The notes beneath the pieces are model-generated. The model made no database searches. It had not been told where the DNA came from and worked only from the letters and a program-made list of their open reading frames with translations. DNA of 64,000 nt from Evernia prunastri (taxonomy: Eukaryota > Ascomycota > Lecanoromycetes > Lecanorales > Parmeliaceae), in assembly GCA_003184365.1 (NCBI GenBank), contig NKYR01000056.1, forward strand, positions 124,001 to 188,000. Direction: 5' to 3'. A program made the position numbers and the translations under genes. Below, piece after piece: positions 32,880 through 44,664 of this stretch (within the stretch, counting starts at the first letter, position 1; each line of letters begins with the position of its first letter).

Positions 32880-34983
32880 ATGTCTGCAGCGCAACTCTTA
32901 AATCCCAAGGCGGAGTCACGGGTAAACTAATCCTTGTTACTGAATCACGATGGTTGCTAATGTGTATCTAGAGACGTGGTGAAGCTCTGAAAGTCAACAT
33001 TTCCGCTGGAGAAGGCCTTCAAGATGTTCTCAAATCTAATCTTGGTCCGACGGGAACTATAAAAATGTACTTGTGCCTTCATGTCTTCATGGGAGAAAAC
33101 TCTGACACATCTCAGGCTAGTCGACGGAGCTGGAGCAGTATGTGTCGATCATGTCGCTATAGGGGCTTCGGAGCATATCTGCTTATACATTCACAGATAA
33201 AGTTGACGAAGGATGGAAACGTTCTGCTAAGAGAAATGGTATTCCACTCTTGATTACCTCACCTTAGATTAAGGCTGAATACTTCAGCAAATACAAAATC
33301 CGACAGCAGTATGTGTGGTCGTGTCCGGCTAAAGTTGAAATGAATCTAATTCGGGAAGGTTATGATAGCTAGAGCGGCCACCGCTCAGGATGATATTACA
33401 GGAGACGGCACAACCTCCGTGGTTCTTATGGTAGGAGAGCTACTCAAGCAGGCAGACAGGTATATATCAGAAGGCTTGCACCCACGGATCATCACAGATG
33501 GCTACGAGATTGCGAAGACCGAGACTCTGAAGGTGTGTTTTGCAGCGTTTGATCGAGAGGATGGAGCTAAATCTCGATTTGTTGCAGTTTCTCGACACGT
33601 TCAAATTGCAGAAAGAAGTTGATCGAGAGCTTCTTCTCTCGGTTGCACGGACCTCGCTCGCCACTAAGCTGAATGGTACGCTTGCCGAAAAGCTTACTCC
33701 AGCCATTGTAGACGCCGTCCTGTCTATATACCATCCTCCTGCAAAACCAGATCTGTTCATGATTGAGATCATGAAGATGCAGCATCGGACAGCTTCAGAT
33801 ACATCCCTCATCCGCGGGCTTGCGCTAGATCATGGTGCACGACACCCGGACATGCCCAAGCGCGTGGAAAATGCGTTCATCCTCACACTAAACGTCAGCT
33901 TGGAATACGAGAAGTCCGAAGTGAATTCAGGCTTCTATTATTCGAGCGCAGACCAACGCGAGAAGCTCGTGGAGAGCGAAAGGAGATTTGTGGATGATAA
34001 ACTTAGGAAAATTGTTGAACTCAAGAAGGAAGTCTGTGGCAGTGACCCTAAGAAGGGATTCGTTATCATCAATCAGAAAGGAATAGATCCACTGAGTCTC
34101 GACGTTCTAGTCAAGAACGGTATCTTTGCGCTTCGGAGAGCGAAGAGAAGGAATATGGAAAGGTTGCAGCTTGTTTGCGGTGGTACGGCTCAAAACAGTG
34201 TAGATGATCTGACCCCAGACGTCCTTGGATGGGCTGGACTCGTGTATGAGCATCAGCTCGGGGAAGAAAAGTACACATTTATCGTGAGTGGCCGATCCTT
34301 CGCTTGCGTGCGAGAAGACCTCTTACCAATCAATCAACAGGAGGATGTAAAAGACCCAAAATCAGTCACGCTCCTTATTAAAGGTCCCAACACCCACACC
34401 ATTATGCAAATATCGGACGCAGTCCGTGACGGACTGCGAAGCGTTTACAATATGATTGTGGACAAGAGCGTTGTGCCCGGTGCAGGAGCCTTTCAAATAG
34501 CATGCGCAGCACACCTCTCGAGCGAAGCTTTCAGGAGGCAGGTAAGAGGAAAGGCGAAGTATGGAGTTTCAGCATTTGCAGACGCTCTTTTGGTAATACC
34601 AAAGACTCTTGCAGCAAATTCCGGTCATGACATCCAAGATTGCCGTAAGTTCGACAGCCCCACTGAACAGGTACCGGGCATTGCTGATCCCATAAGCCAG
34701 TGGCTGCACTGCAAGATGAACAAGCGGAAGGCAACATCGTTGGCCTAAACTTGATAACGGGCGAGCCAATGGATCCAATCCAAGAAGGAGTATACGATTC
34801 GTTCCGTGTTCTGAGGAACTGCATTGCATCGAGTTCAGGCATAGCTTCCAACCTCCTACTATGTGATGAGCTTCTGAAAGCCAGGCAAATGGTGGGTTAA
34901 GATCTGACAGCTTTTGGAAAATCAGGGCTAACCACAAACAGGGGCGTCAACAAGGTCCTGGACCCGGAGAAGGCGAGGGGTAA
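32880..34983 (+). CDS. CCT6: T-complex protein 1 subunit zeta (Cct6)
   Basis: Ten exons: 32880-32921, 32972-33066, 33116-33137, 33197-33238, 33288-33308, 33359-33532, 33588-34283, 34341-34644, 34701-34891, 34942-34983, giving 542 aa. It is one of eight subunits of the cytosolic chaperonin TRiC/CCT that folds actin and tubulin. Chaperonin signatures are intact: SNLGPTGTIKMLVDGAGA, the ATP-site GDGTTSVV near 88-95 and GIASNLLLCDELL near the end. The zeta-type N-terminus is MSAAQLLNPKAESRR. Five of the first six introns fall in the first 420 nt, leaving 22-nt and 21-nt exons. The 57-nt intron at 34284-34340 is stopless and a multiple of three. Confidence 0.95.
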
Positions 34984-35679
34984 TAATTATCAGAGAGAGC
35001 TTTCGGGTGGAAACGCTTGTACTTCTTGCATCTATGAAGCCACACGGATCCTGAAAAGCATCAGCGCTTATATGCTAAGCAAGCTCGCTACCTACATAGC
35101 TACCTACATCTTGCGTAGTAGATAGCAATGATTCCAATAAAGATACCCCACATAAGATCTCGACAGCTGCAACATGTTTTTTATATTGTCTATATCAAGA
35201 AATCTTAGAGTATAATCGAGGAGATGATTTTTGCTGCGTAGCTCTGCTCTGCTCTGAAACAGCTCCCGGTGTGATCAGACTCGTCCCTGGACTGGATCTG
35301 GGATTGATTATTCTGGGTTCCGGCATGGAGGTTGGGGAAGGGAAGAGGAGAGGGTGAAATGGTAGCCAAGCCCATTCTTCCCGCACTCTAGTCCACTCTC
35401 ATTTCTGCGGCGCTGCGTTGGCCGTTTAACTACCTGGACTTCAGGTCAATGAAAATACTGTCGAAACTCTGAAAAGGAGAGGAGACATCAACTCAATAAT
35501 CTTCATCACTCTGATCCTTCACCCATGCTTGAGCAAAGTCCATCCCAGCATCGTACCCTTATTGTTGAGAAGGCCTTCGTCTTGTCAATGGAACTTTTCT
35601 ATCCTCACGTGAAGGATTCGAGGGAGTAACGCTCCGCGCCAGAGGAGTCAGGCGGCACGAGACCATCCCCGCCTTCAAT
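34984..35679. other. Intergenic, no gene seen
   Basis: 696 bp between CCT6 and the GH47 gene, both plus strand. Contains short GCTACCTACAT repeats (35086-35110). Presumed CCT6 terminator and GH47 promoter. Confidence 0.5.
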
Positions 35680-38600
35680 ATGTTTAGAATGCGACGATAC
35701 AGAGTTTTCCTGGTCTTTGCTGTCATTGCAGTCGGTGCACTATACCACTTCACAACTTTAGGCGGTCTCGAGAGCGCCGGTGCGGCGAGCGTCGAGGGGC
35801 TCAAGAACTTTGGCCAAAAGATTGAATCGTCCTCCTCTTCCCCAGCGTCAGAATCAGAGCATGGTTCAGGTAATGAAGACAAGTCGATTACCAAAGACAT
35901 CAATGCCCCCATAGCTCTGCCAAGTCTTGCAGAATCCGGGACCACAAGGCCGTCTGTTGCCGTGGCACAGGAGCCGGAGTCCCGAGCTACACCGGCATCA
36001 CTCGTGGAGCCAGCTTCTAGATATGGCGCTTCAGGCGCTGGGGACAAGTCTTTATCAGAGGGTAAGCTTGCCTCAGCTGCTACATCTACACCCGCCAACA
36101 AAACATCAAAAATCAAGACTGGTCCAGCAGACGCCATGGTCGAACCGGAGAGTGGGAAAGGCAGAATGGATACGATTGCGCAGACAGGCATCCCCAAGAT
36201 TCATTGGAGCCAGCAGCCGGAGCATTTCCCCGTACCGACCGACGATATCATACAGCTGCCTACAGGGAAGCCCAAAGTAATTCCACAAATTCAGCATAAG
36301 TTCAAAGCAGAGTCTGCAAGCGATAGGGCAGCTCGAGAAGACAAGAGGGAAATCATTAAAAAGGCTTTCTCGTTCTCCTGGGATGGATACAGATCGAAGG
36401 CATGGAAGCAAGACGAGTTATCCCCAATATCTGGCAAGCATCGCAATCCGTTTTGCGGATGGGGCGCAACATTGGTAGATACTTTGGATACGTTGTGGAT
36501 GATGGAATTGAAAGACGACTTCGAGGAAGCTGTAGACGCTGTCAAGGAGACAGACTTCACTACAAGTGCGAGAAACGACATACCGCTGTTCGAGACAGTC
36601 ATTCGATATCTTGGGGGGCTTGTTGCTGCGTATGATATAAGTGGCGGTACATATAAGGTGCTCTTGGATAAAGCCGTGGAGTTGGCAGATATCCTCATGG
36701 GTGCCTTTGACACACCAAACCGCATGCCTATGACTTTCTATATGTGGAAGCCGTGAGTCTGCACAAGATCTATTGCAATGCACATCCGCTTACAATTTCA
36801 CAGCACCTTCGCCTCTCAGCCTCACCGAGCCAAGACGAGAGTCGTTCTTGCAGAATTGGGATCACTATCAGTTGAATTCACAAGGCTTGCACAGATTACG
36901 AAAGAGGCAAGATATTATGATGCAATTGCTCGAATTACCAACGAGTTCGAGATCTGGCAGAACGACACCAGAATGCCTGGTCTATGGCCCTTGAAAGTCG
37001 ATGCCTCAGGATGCAAGAAACCAGAGCAGGCTCCACAAACTAAATATGACCATCCAACCAGGAAAGGACCCACAAATTCAAAACCACTGCTAATTCCTGA
37101 CGATAAAGCTGCCGTGGCAGAGACTCCGAGTCTCGTAGATGGAGGCCCGGCGAGGAAAGTTAAAGCTGAGGAGGACCTCCAGTCCAAGAGTGAGGGGGGT
37201 CTTGTGAACGCCGTGGATGAAGTGAGGAAAGCAGGCCCAAAGAGCCCAGGAGAATCCAACAGTGCCTTATCTCCCGAAGCTCCTGGAAGTCGCGCCGGAG
37301 GAGCCAAGCATCCTGACAACGAATTGCATGATTCCGCTCCAAGATCTTCTGCCGCCAGTGCTTTGGTAAAAAGAGAGGTCTCCACCGATCCTGTCTCCAA
37401 ACCCGCAGAGTGTGAACCGCAAGGTCTTGCATCACCGCCGTACACCTCGAGCGAGGAATTCGGAATTGGTGGCCAGGCTGATTCTACCTACGAATACCTG
37501 CCAAAGGAGTACATGCTCCTTGGGGGCTTGGAGGAGAAATACCGAGTCATGTACGAAATGGCTGCAGAGAGCACCATCAAGAATCTTGTGTTTCGCCCAA
37601 TGATCCCTGATGAGAAAAGACATATCTTGCATGCAGGCCTTGCCAAGGTCGCACAGACAAAGTACCTCGCTGATGACAAGGTCGATCTGAAGCCAGAGGG
37701 AACACATCTTACTTGCTTTGCTGGGGCTATGTTTGCCATTGGGGCTAAAATATTCGATCGCAAAGAAGACATGGACATCGCCTGGAAGCTTACCGACGGA
37801 TGTGTGTGGGCCTATGAAGCAACGAACACCGGTATCATGCCCGAAAGCTATTTGGCTATCCCTTGCCCGGATATAGACAATTGTCCATGGAACGAAACGC
37901 TGTGGCATGAAAAGCTCGACCCTTTTGGTGACTTGCGGGAGAAAAACCGACTCTCCAGACAGCAAGCTGTTCTAAGCTCCGAGAAGAAGAAGTTCATCGA
38001 AGGATCTGTAGAAGAAGGGGACAAAGTTTCCCAGACCGAAGTCACCAAAGCCTCGGCGGTTCCAGGAGTGGTTAGCTCTCAAATGGAAGGGTCAAATGAC
38101 AAAAATGATGCTGCAGGATTGGCTGCAAGTGCCGTTTCCAACATGAAAACAGACACGGCTGCGAAGCCAAAAGCCGCCGTCTTGGAAGAAGAGACTGATG
38201 AGGCCTTACCCAAGGCGAAGGGATCTGCCGCCTCTTCCAAATATCACGACAAAAGGCAACTTGGAGACCTTAGCGAGGAGAACCCAATTACCCCTGCAGC
38301 AGCAAAAGCTGTGTCATCAGCAGCATCGACCCCCAAAGAACCGAAGGACACACTCACAGAGCCGAGTGTCAAGACAGGTGAAGGGGCCGTAGTTGAGAAG
38401 ACTTCCGCGGAACAGCACTTGGAAAAATCAAAGGCGCCTAGCCCAGGTCTCAAGGACCAAGCCACGGGGTTGAAACACTCCAACGGCACAGCTAAATCAA
38501 CGGTTTATACGCCACCGCCGATTCCCACACGCGAGGAGTTTGTGAAGGCGAGGATAAGCGATGAGAGATTACCAACAGGGATGACCAAGGTTACGGGTGG

Positions 38601-39019
38601 CAGATATCTCCTCAGGTGAGCCACCTCTTTCACTGAAAATACCAATTGTAGATGCTCACAAAGGTTCAGACCAGAGGCGATTGAATCCGTTTTCGTCATG
38701 TACCGTACTACTGGCGACGAGTACTGGCGTGAAAAGGGTTGGGAAATGTTCAAGGCCATCGAAAAACATACCATTGCGACATATGGTGCATCCGCTATAT
38801 CTGATGTCACGAGTAAGAAGCCAGTGGCCTTGGATGAGATGGAGAGCTTCTGGCTGGCGGAGACTCTCAAATACTTTTATCTCTTATTCAGTGAGCCTGA
38901 TGTGGTCAGTCTGGATGATTACGTGCTGTGAGTATTGACTCCTTCCCTTCCCTTGACTCATGTGTCCTAATCTTTTGAGCAGGAATACAGAAGCACATCC
39001 GTTCAAGAGACCGACTTGA
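35680..39019 (+). CDS. GH47 class I alpha-1,2-mannosidase with two large inserts
   Basis: Exons 35680-36752, 36804-38615, 38664-38927 and 38983-39019 give 1061 aa. A type II membrane anchor (residues ~9-27, VFLVFAVIAVGALYHFT) and a Ser/Pro-rich stem precede the catalytic domain from about 225. GH47 hallmarks: CGWGATLVDTLDTLWMMEL near 258-276, the MPGLWPL and GSLSVEFTRLAQ blocks, and the Ca-binding TEAHP at the C-terminus. Family members trim mannose from N-glycans in the ER/Golgi. A GH47 domain is normally about 450 residues; here two low-complexity Ala/Lys/Glu/Ser-rich segments (about 430-585 and 745-922) are inserted inside it without breaking the frame. Whether this is a processing or an ERAD-type mannosidase is not decided by sequence. 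Confidence 0.9.
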
Positions 39020-39499
39020 ATAACCATTGTATGATATGAATGATTACCATCGTGGATGCGTTAAAGGACTTTTGGCGTAAGCACGCTGTGCATTTGATGG
39101 CGTAGGTTTTTGGTTTGGGCAGATGAGGCTGCCTCGGTCCCTTGAGGTAGTTGTCCTGATATTGTCGCTATACCAAGTAGATATGCGTATCTGTACTTTG
39201 TACACTAGGACTTATTGAATTGAAGGGCGGCGGAGCTGTAGAGCGAATCAATCTACTACAGTGGTTTGTCTACATCAAAATGCCTAAAGTAATTTACTCA
39301 TACCTGAGGAACGGAATACCTAGATACAGTGTTTACAGTAGTTCGTCATGACCGTTCTGCCGCGCTTGTGGAGTATGACATGACACCACCTTTCCAATTC
39401 CACCAGCTCCCAGCTCACACAATCCTGAATGAGATCTGAACGACATTTGAACGACATTTGATGCTCTAGCCTCTGGTCATGAAAACCGCCACTTGAGCA
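39020..39499. other. Intergenic, no gene seen
   Basis: 480 bp between two plus-strand genes. Contains a GAACGACATTT direct duplication (about 39437-39462). No gene. Confidence 0.5.
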
Positions 39500-41162
39500 A
39501 TGGAGTTTGACGTGTCCTACACCTTAGACAATGAGCAGCAGTTCTGGGACGGTGTGTAAGCCAGCGCCTCCGCCATTCTACCTGCGCACCTACTGACCCT
39601 GCCTTTCAGAACTTGACGAGATAGTCTCCGCACAATGCCACTCCCACGAGCTCATAGATAACGCCCTAAGGTCATACTTGACCTTCGTCACCAACTACAA
39701 AGGTTTGTGCGCTGCACTGTGTAAACAGCAGCAGAGCGAAATACTGAGTACTCTCGCAGGCGAATACATACAGAGCGAATATGACATCGCTCGATGCTCA
39801 TACAGACTCCTCGAGTCTTCCCTCTTCGCCGAACATAAAGAGTATGTCCGCAGACAGATTGTCTACAGCCTCCTGCAGGTATGGCGCGCTCGTAGTACTC
39901 CCATACTCGGCTGCTCATGTGCGACAGGAAGATTCCGCAGACACACTACACTTGATCGTTGCGTTCCTTCTCTTCGACGGCCGGCAAAATGATGGCACGT
40001 TCGAGATGATGAAAGAGGAGGGTGGATTTCCGAGGTTACTCGAATTGATACAGGAGGGAAGAGACGATGATGCGGGCTTGCACAGAATGCTACTTGAACT
40101 GCTCTACGAGATGTCACGAATACAGCGATTGCGAATCGAAGACCTAAGTCAGCACTGCCCTCAGCATTCCTTATGAGCCTGGGGATCCTAACGAGAAGCG
40201 ATAGTACTAATCGAAGATGAATTCATTGCGTACATGTTCCAGATCATCGAAGGCTTATCCGACGACGTGAACGATCCCTATCATTATCCAGTTATACGAG
40301 TCGTGGTATGTGGTCCTGCTGAGGATACAAGCGAACGTTTGGCTAATCCATTCAGCTGATATTGAACGAGCAATACATGTGCTCAGCTCACGACCCGAGC
40401 CCAGATCAAACAACCTCCCAAAGCACACCTCTGACAAACAAAGTCATGGCGATGCTTTCTACTCAAGGCTCCGCTTACAAAACCTTCGGCGAAAACATCA
40501 TTCTCCTCCTGAACAGAGAGAGCGAAACTTCACTCCAGCTGCTCATCCTTAAACTTCTCTATCTCCTCTTCACTACCCCGCCAACATACGAGTACTTCTA
40601 TACCAACGACCTGCACGTCCTTCTCGATATTATACTACGGAATTTGCTCGACCTCCCTCCTTCCTCTACAGCTCTACGCCACACCTACCTCCGCGTCCTA
40701 TACCCCTTCCTAGCCCACACGCAGCTGAAGCATCCACCGCACTATAAGAGAAACGAACTAGTCAGGTTACTATCTATGATGGCAGAGGACGACAATCACC
40801 ATTTCGGGGCTGTAGATGACACGACAAAGAGACTTGTGGAACGTTGTGGCAGAGTAGGATGGTTAAAGGATGAAGAAGCGCCTGGCTTGAGTCCGACTTG
40901 GGTGAAGCAACGATTGCTGGGTGTCGATCTGCCGAGTGCGATGGGGAGCAGTCTCAGTGTTGTCGAGGTGACTACGCAGAGGGAGAAGCCGGGGGTGAAA
41001 ACTCCTAGTCGAGCGCAGGATGATAGAGCTAGTGAAAACGGCGGAACTATTGTAGACGATCCAGGAATGGGCAACAACAGTGTAGTGATGGCTGGTAATG
41101 ATGGGATCGGAAAGGCAATGGGTGTGGAAAACAGTCCATTCGAAGTTGAGGGAGAGGCATAG
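39500..41162 (+). CDS. LDB17: Ldb17/SPIN90-family actin regulator
   Basis: Exons 39500-39551, 39610-39878, 39928-40147, 40205-40305 and 40356-41162 give 482 aa. The helical SPIN90/Ldb17 leucine-rich domain covers most of the protein; recognisable parts are LHLIVAFLLFDGRQNDGTF, FGENIILLLNRESE, YEYFYTNDLHVLLDII and LRHTYLRVLYPFLAHTQLK. Ldb17 and its relatives (fission yeast Dip1, animal SPIN90) activate Arp2/3 to make unbranched seed filaments at cortical actin patches during endocytosis. The last ~110 residues are polar, probably disordered. The intron after GAAGACCTAA uses a GTCAGC donor, but the join keeps frame and family sequence. Convergent with the tubulin cofactor C gene. Confidence 0.88.
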
Positions 41163-41672
41163 TGCTCTCTATGTCAGGCAGATCGCAAAACCCAGAGGCT
41201 AATGGCCATTGCTTTGGAAAGAAGCATTGGCTTATAAGTTTGCGTGATCGAGTCCTTAGCCTGTCAGGCTTCTTGTATAGATATCCACAATTCAAACATC
41301 TGTCAGAGTAATTGCTGCTCGAACCTTTGGGGTCCGCAACGGAATTTAGGACCAGTGGCGATCTAGCGATTGAAAGGGAGCTGCTCCGATATTCGATGAG
41401 ATTTTCAATGTGGCAGGCATAGCCGGGACATGTACATGGGGAAGTAGACTGCTCTCTCTGATGAGGAGGGTTCGTTTTCTGTAGGCCTTCGGAGCCGGCT
41501 TGGTTCCAGACAAGATCAAACCATGGTGGATATGTCAGAACCAAAGCAAGCCTGTGAATGAGTACGTGATGAGGGTCTCACACGAGGTCAATTCTAATGA
41601 TGGCTGCTAATCCAGCGCCCTCGGCGTCAAAATGAGCAACAAGGGTTAGCATTTGCCAATCTGACAGGCTTG
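41163..41672. other. Convergent intergenic region
   Basis: 510 bp between LDB17 (+) and TBCC (-) stop codons; nothing recognised. Confidence 0.5.
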
Positions 41673-42901
41673 TTATATCACATTCGCAGATCTAAGCAAG
41701 TCATCAAGCTCCGAGAGGGTACACCCAGTGGAATCAAGTAGCCTGGTAACCTCCCATGGCCCGCTGCCTATTGTACCTTCATCGCCTGGCTGCAGAGTGC
41801 TCCAGTTGGGACTAGGCTCCGGTTTCAGCCATTGGAAGTCATCGACTTGATCCCACATATTTGGGGAATCGGGGCGTGGTGACTCAGCGGTACTCTAATG
41901 TTAGACTATCAGCGAGAACAGCTCGAGTGGAAGGAAAAACTTACATCAACAGACGTGAACGGTGTGAATCGTATACCTTTGCAGTCTTCGATGATGGGTC
42001 TGCTGCCGCAACGCAAACACACCAGACAATTCTTGCATTCATGCATGCGCACTTGGCGACTCCAAACGATCACAGTGCTATTCTCCACGCCTGTGATATG
42101 CGCGGCGCCACTGGTTCTGCCGCAGAGTAACAGACTTTCCGTCACAGAGGTGATCGCTAACGTTGCAAACGGCCTTTTCAATGAGCCGGAGAGGTCGACG
42201 ACACTATGGTGGACTTTTGTGACCGATACGGGTAAGCCAGGCTCTGAAGAGGCATAGTCAAGTCTATAATGAGTGGACGAAAGAGATGTGATCGTGATAG
42301 CCTCTGCTACCTCTGAAGCGGGGCCAGCATCGAGGTTGTCCTGGTTTCGTTGCGGTTTGCTACTATCATGATCAGGCTCATTCGAGGAAGCTGTCTTAGT
42401 CGCTCGCCTTTGCACTGAGGTATCCTCGGAAGGTCCATGGCCAGAATCGCCAGAGTGTTTCTGCGCAAGGATCTTCTTAAATGCAAACTTGCGCTTTGAG
42501 GTAGAAGCATTGCGTATCTCTTGAAGCTTTTCATTGAAAGATTTCACCGCCTATGAAGCTGACCGCACTATTAGCACCGCTCGAGACTTGGAACGAAACT
42601 TTGCAAATACCGTAGAATACGTGCGTTGATCGTAGGCTGGTAGATAAGCCGAGGCATTCTTGACCTCATTAGAAAGTTGGGATATGCTGGCTAGACATTG
42701 ATCTACTATACTCGCTCGTTCGGCTGGCGCGAGAGCTGTTTCCCCCAGGCGGGTCATCTGCTCTTGGAGTGCTAGAGTTGGATGTCAACAAGTTTCGTGA
42801 AAGGTCCATGGTTACTGACAAGTTTCCTCTTGCTTGAATCGGCGAAAGAAGTGCTCTTTCACATCTGAATCCGAGGATCCATTTCCAGTCGCGACTGACA
42901 T
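41673..42901 (-). CDS. Tubulin-folding cofactor C (TBCC)
   Basis: Exons (minus) 42901-42820, 42771-42611, 42550-41945 and 41894-41673 give 356 aa. The N-terminal helical part (EHFFRRFKQEE, then LASISQLSNEVKNAS) matches the TBCC N-domain. The C-CAP/TBCC beta-helix spans about 165-330 with the characteristic ALAITSVTESLLLCGRTSGA-type strands, the Q-V-R-M-H motif in WSRQVRMHECKNC and CGSRPIIEDCKGIRF. TBCC is the GTPase-activating protein for beta-tubulin in the cofactor C/D/E complex. In the RQVRMH motif the Arg corresponds to the family's catalytic arginine finger. Exon 4 (QWLKPEPSPNW) is the usual C-terminal helix. Each intron is 50-60 nt. Confidence 0.9.
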
Positions 42902-43392
42902 GATTGCCCTACGCCGACGCCAAAATTAGATGACTCTACGGAGTACTTTGGATATGTATGTACTAACAACTGTGGTCTGTGTTGAAAAGATTGAAAAATA
43001 CAAAAAGATTATGGTTGAAGGTTCCACGTCAAATGCGCTCTCGCTTTTTTATCGAATTCAATTGTGGGTTTACTGCATTGAAATGTGCGTACAATTTTTC
43101 AACTTCAGTGTCTGCTATTGTGAAGGGCTGGCTCTACGTACTACCGGATAGAAACTTTCAAGCTTCCAACAGACCTTTAGATGCGGTATATCCCGGTGCA
43201 GGACTATTGATGAAAGAGAATAATTCTCTAGATACAGTACCCGCAAATGCAATGAGACCTGAAAATGCATCTGTCAAGTTCGAGGTACATCGATGTCATA
43301 ATTCTGCTTAATTCTCTCTGCTCGTCTTTCCCGGTAGCCGGGACCATATATTCCTACCATCATTAGCAAAGTTGACTCACCGTTGATTGTAC
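42902..43392. other. Intergenic, no gene seen
   Basis: 491 bp upstream of TBCC and downstream of the NDUFA11-like gene. AT-richer than its surroundings; short frames only. Confidence 0.5.
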
Positions 43393-44005
43393 TTATAGCT
43401 CACCTCTGCCCTCGCCCAACTGTTCTAGTGTTTCTTGTATGGGTCTCCTCCTGTTCTTCCTCAATGCCTCCTTTCGCTCATACTCGTCGACGTTTGGATC
43501 CTTGTCATAGCCGGAGAACTTCCCACCAGTGAAGTCAAAAGCGCCTTGCACGATTGCTAGACCTGCTCCGAAACCCAGAACCGCGGGGAATGTTCGGACT
43601 GTTACTTGATCAGGATGTCCATCCAGTGACAACGAAGGGTCGCCTAACATCTCAATCCAAAGACACCACCTGAAAGAAAGCCACCGATAGCAGGATTCCA
43701 GCTGTCGTCTTTCTCCCGAAGATTCGCAGCTGCGGCTTTTGCAAATCCATAGGTCCCTCCCGCTGCAGCTATGTCTTTTGTTAGTGCCATGAATGTAGAA
43801 GAGAAAATCCCAACGGTAGCACACCAAATACTGCAATGATCCCTCCGCTTCGCGTAAATACTCCCCAGCCTGAGACGTTTTGCTTTGTAAGTGTATTTTG
43901 AATGGCAGCGATCGTAAGTCCAGCTGCTCCAACGACCAAGGTTGATTCAATCGCAAGACCTACAGCATCTTTCGGATTGTAAGCTGCCTCGTCTTCAGAT
44001 GCCAT
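43393..44005 (-). CDS. Mitochondrial complex I 21.3-kDa subunit (NDUFA11/B14.7-like)
   Basis: Exons (minus) 44005-43825, 43768-43649 and 43598-43393 give 168 aa. It resembles the fungal complex I 21.3-kDa subunit, a Tim17-fold membrane-arm protein homologous to NDUFA11: YNPKDAVGLAIESTLVVGAA, the block AAAANLREKDDSWNPAIGGF, FTGGKFSGYDKDPNVDEYER and the conserved KNRRRPIQETLEQLGEGRG ending. Hydrophobic, glycine-rich helices fit inner-membrane location; no cleavable presequence is evident, as expected for the family. The second intron uses a GTTAGG donor chosen because it keeps the frame from GLR to TFPAVLGFG; this donor is the least certain point. Confidence 0.85.
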
Positions 44006-44664
44006 GATACAATGAGGCAGAAGAGGTTCTATTAGAACCTCTGGATGGGGGATCGACAGCCTCGGTGTGAGGTGGTTGCCAGAAGAGGCTTTACTCTGCT
44101 AGCGTCGGTGGAATAAAGTTCCGCGCCCGATGCATGTTTGACGGGCAGCTACCAGCTATTGATGTTTGAAAATTACCTACGCTGATACTCACTCATTTCT
44201 TCCTTGCAACCGGTCCTGCTTGCATTTAGCCACGTACACCCTCATTGTTCTAAGCGTCTTGTAATATAGAAAGCAACGATCGTATATGTTATCTCAACCC
44301 CGAACCCTAAAATCCATTTTTCTTCCGGACCACAGTCACATAGAGCTTCGCAGCGCTTTTTGGGCATCCGACAAGCCCCCCCGGAAACCAGTTAAGACAG
44401 GCCAGCATCGAAGCCTTCATTGTCTGGAATTATTTCTTTGGTTGGTGCCTACAACCATTAAAGGACCAAGACAGCCCAGAACCCTCAACCGCTGCAACTT
44501 GAATAATACACATAATGCCCGGATGGGACAGATGAAGAGAGAAAGTTTGCTGTACCGCAGTATCTAGTCTCGCGCTGTCATACCACTGCGCCCTCCCTCC
44601 AGTGCGGAAACCAACAATTGTCATCAATGATGCTAGCCTGCCCAAAGATCTTACAGAAGCCGTC
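44006..44664. promoter_or_regulatory. Divergent promoter: NDUFA11-like / UBP2-like
   Basis: 659 bp between divergent genes. The UBP2-like reading frame stays open upstream of the chosen ATG for roughly 90 bp, so an additional 5' exon may lie in here. No other feature recognised. Confidence 0.4.

Noticed and set aside
36915..37445. 176-aa minus-strand frame within the GH47 gene
   Set aside because: Shadow of the low-complexity insert of GH47; no independent start context or family features.
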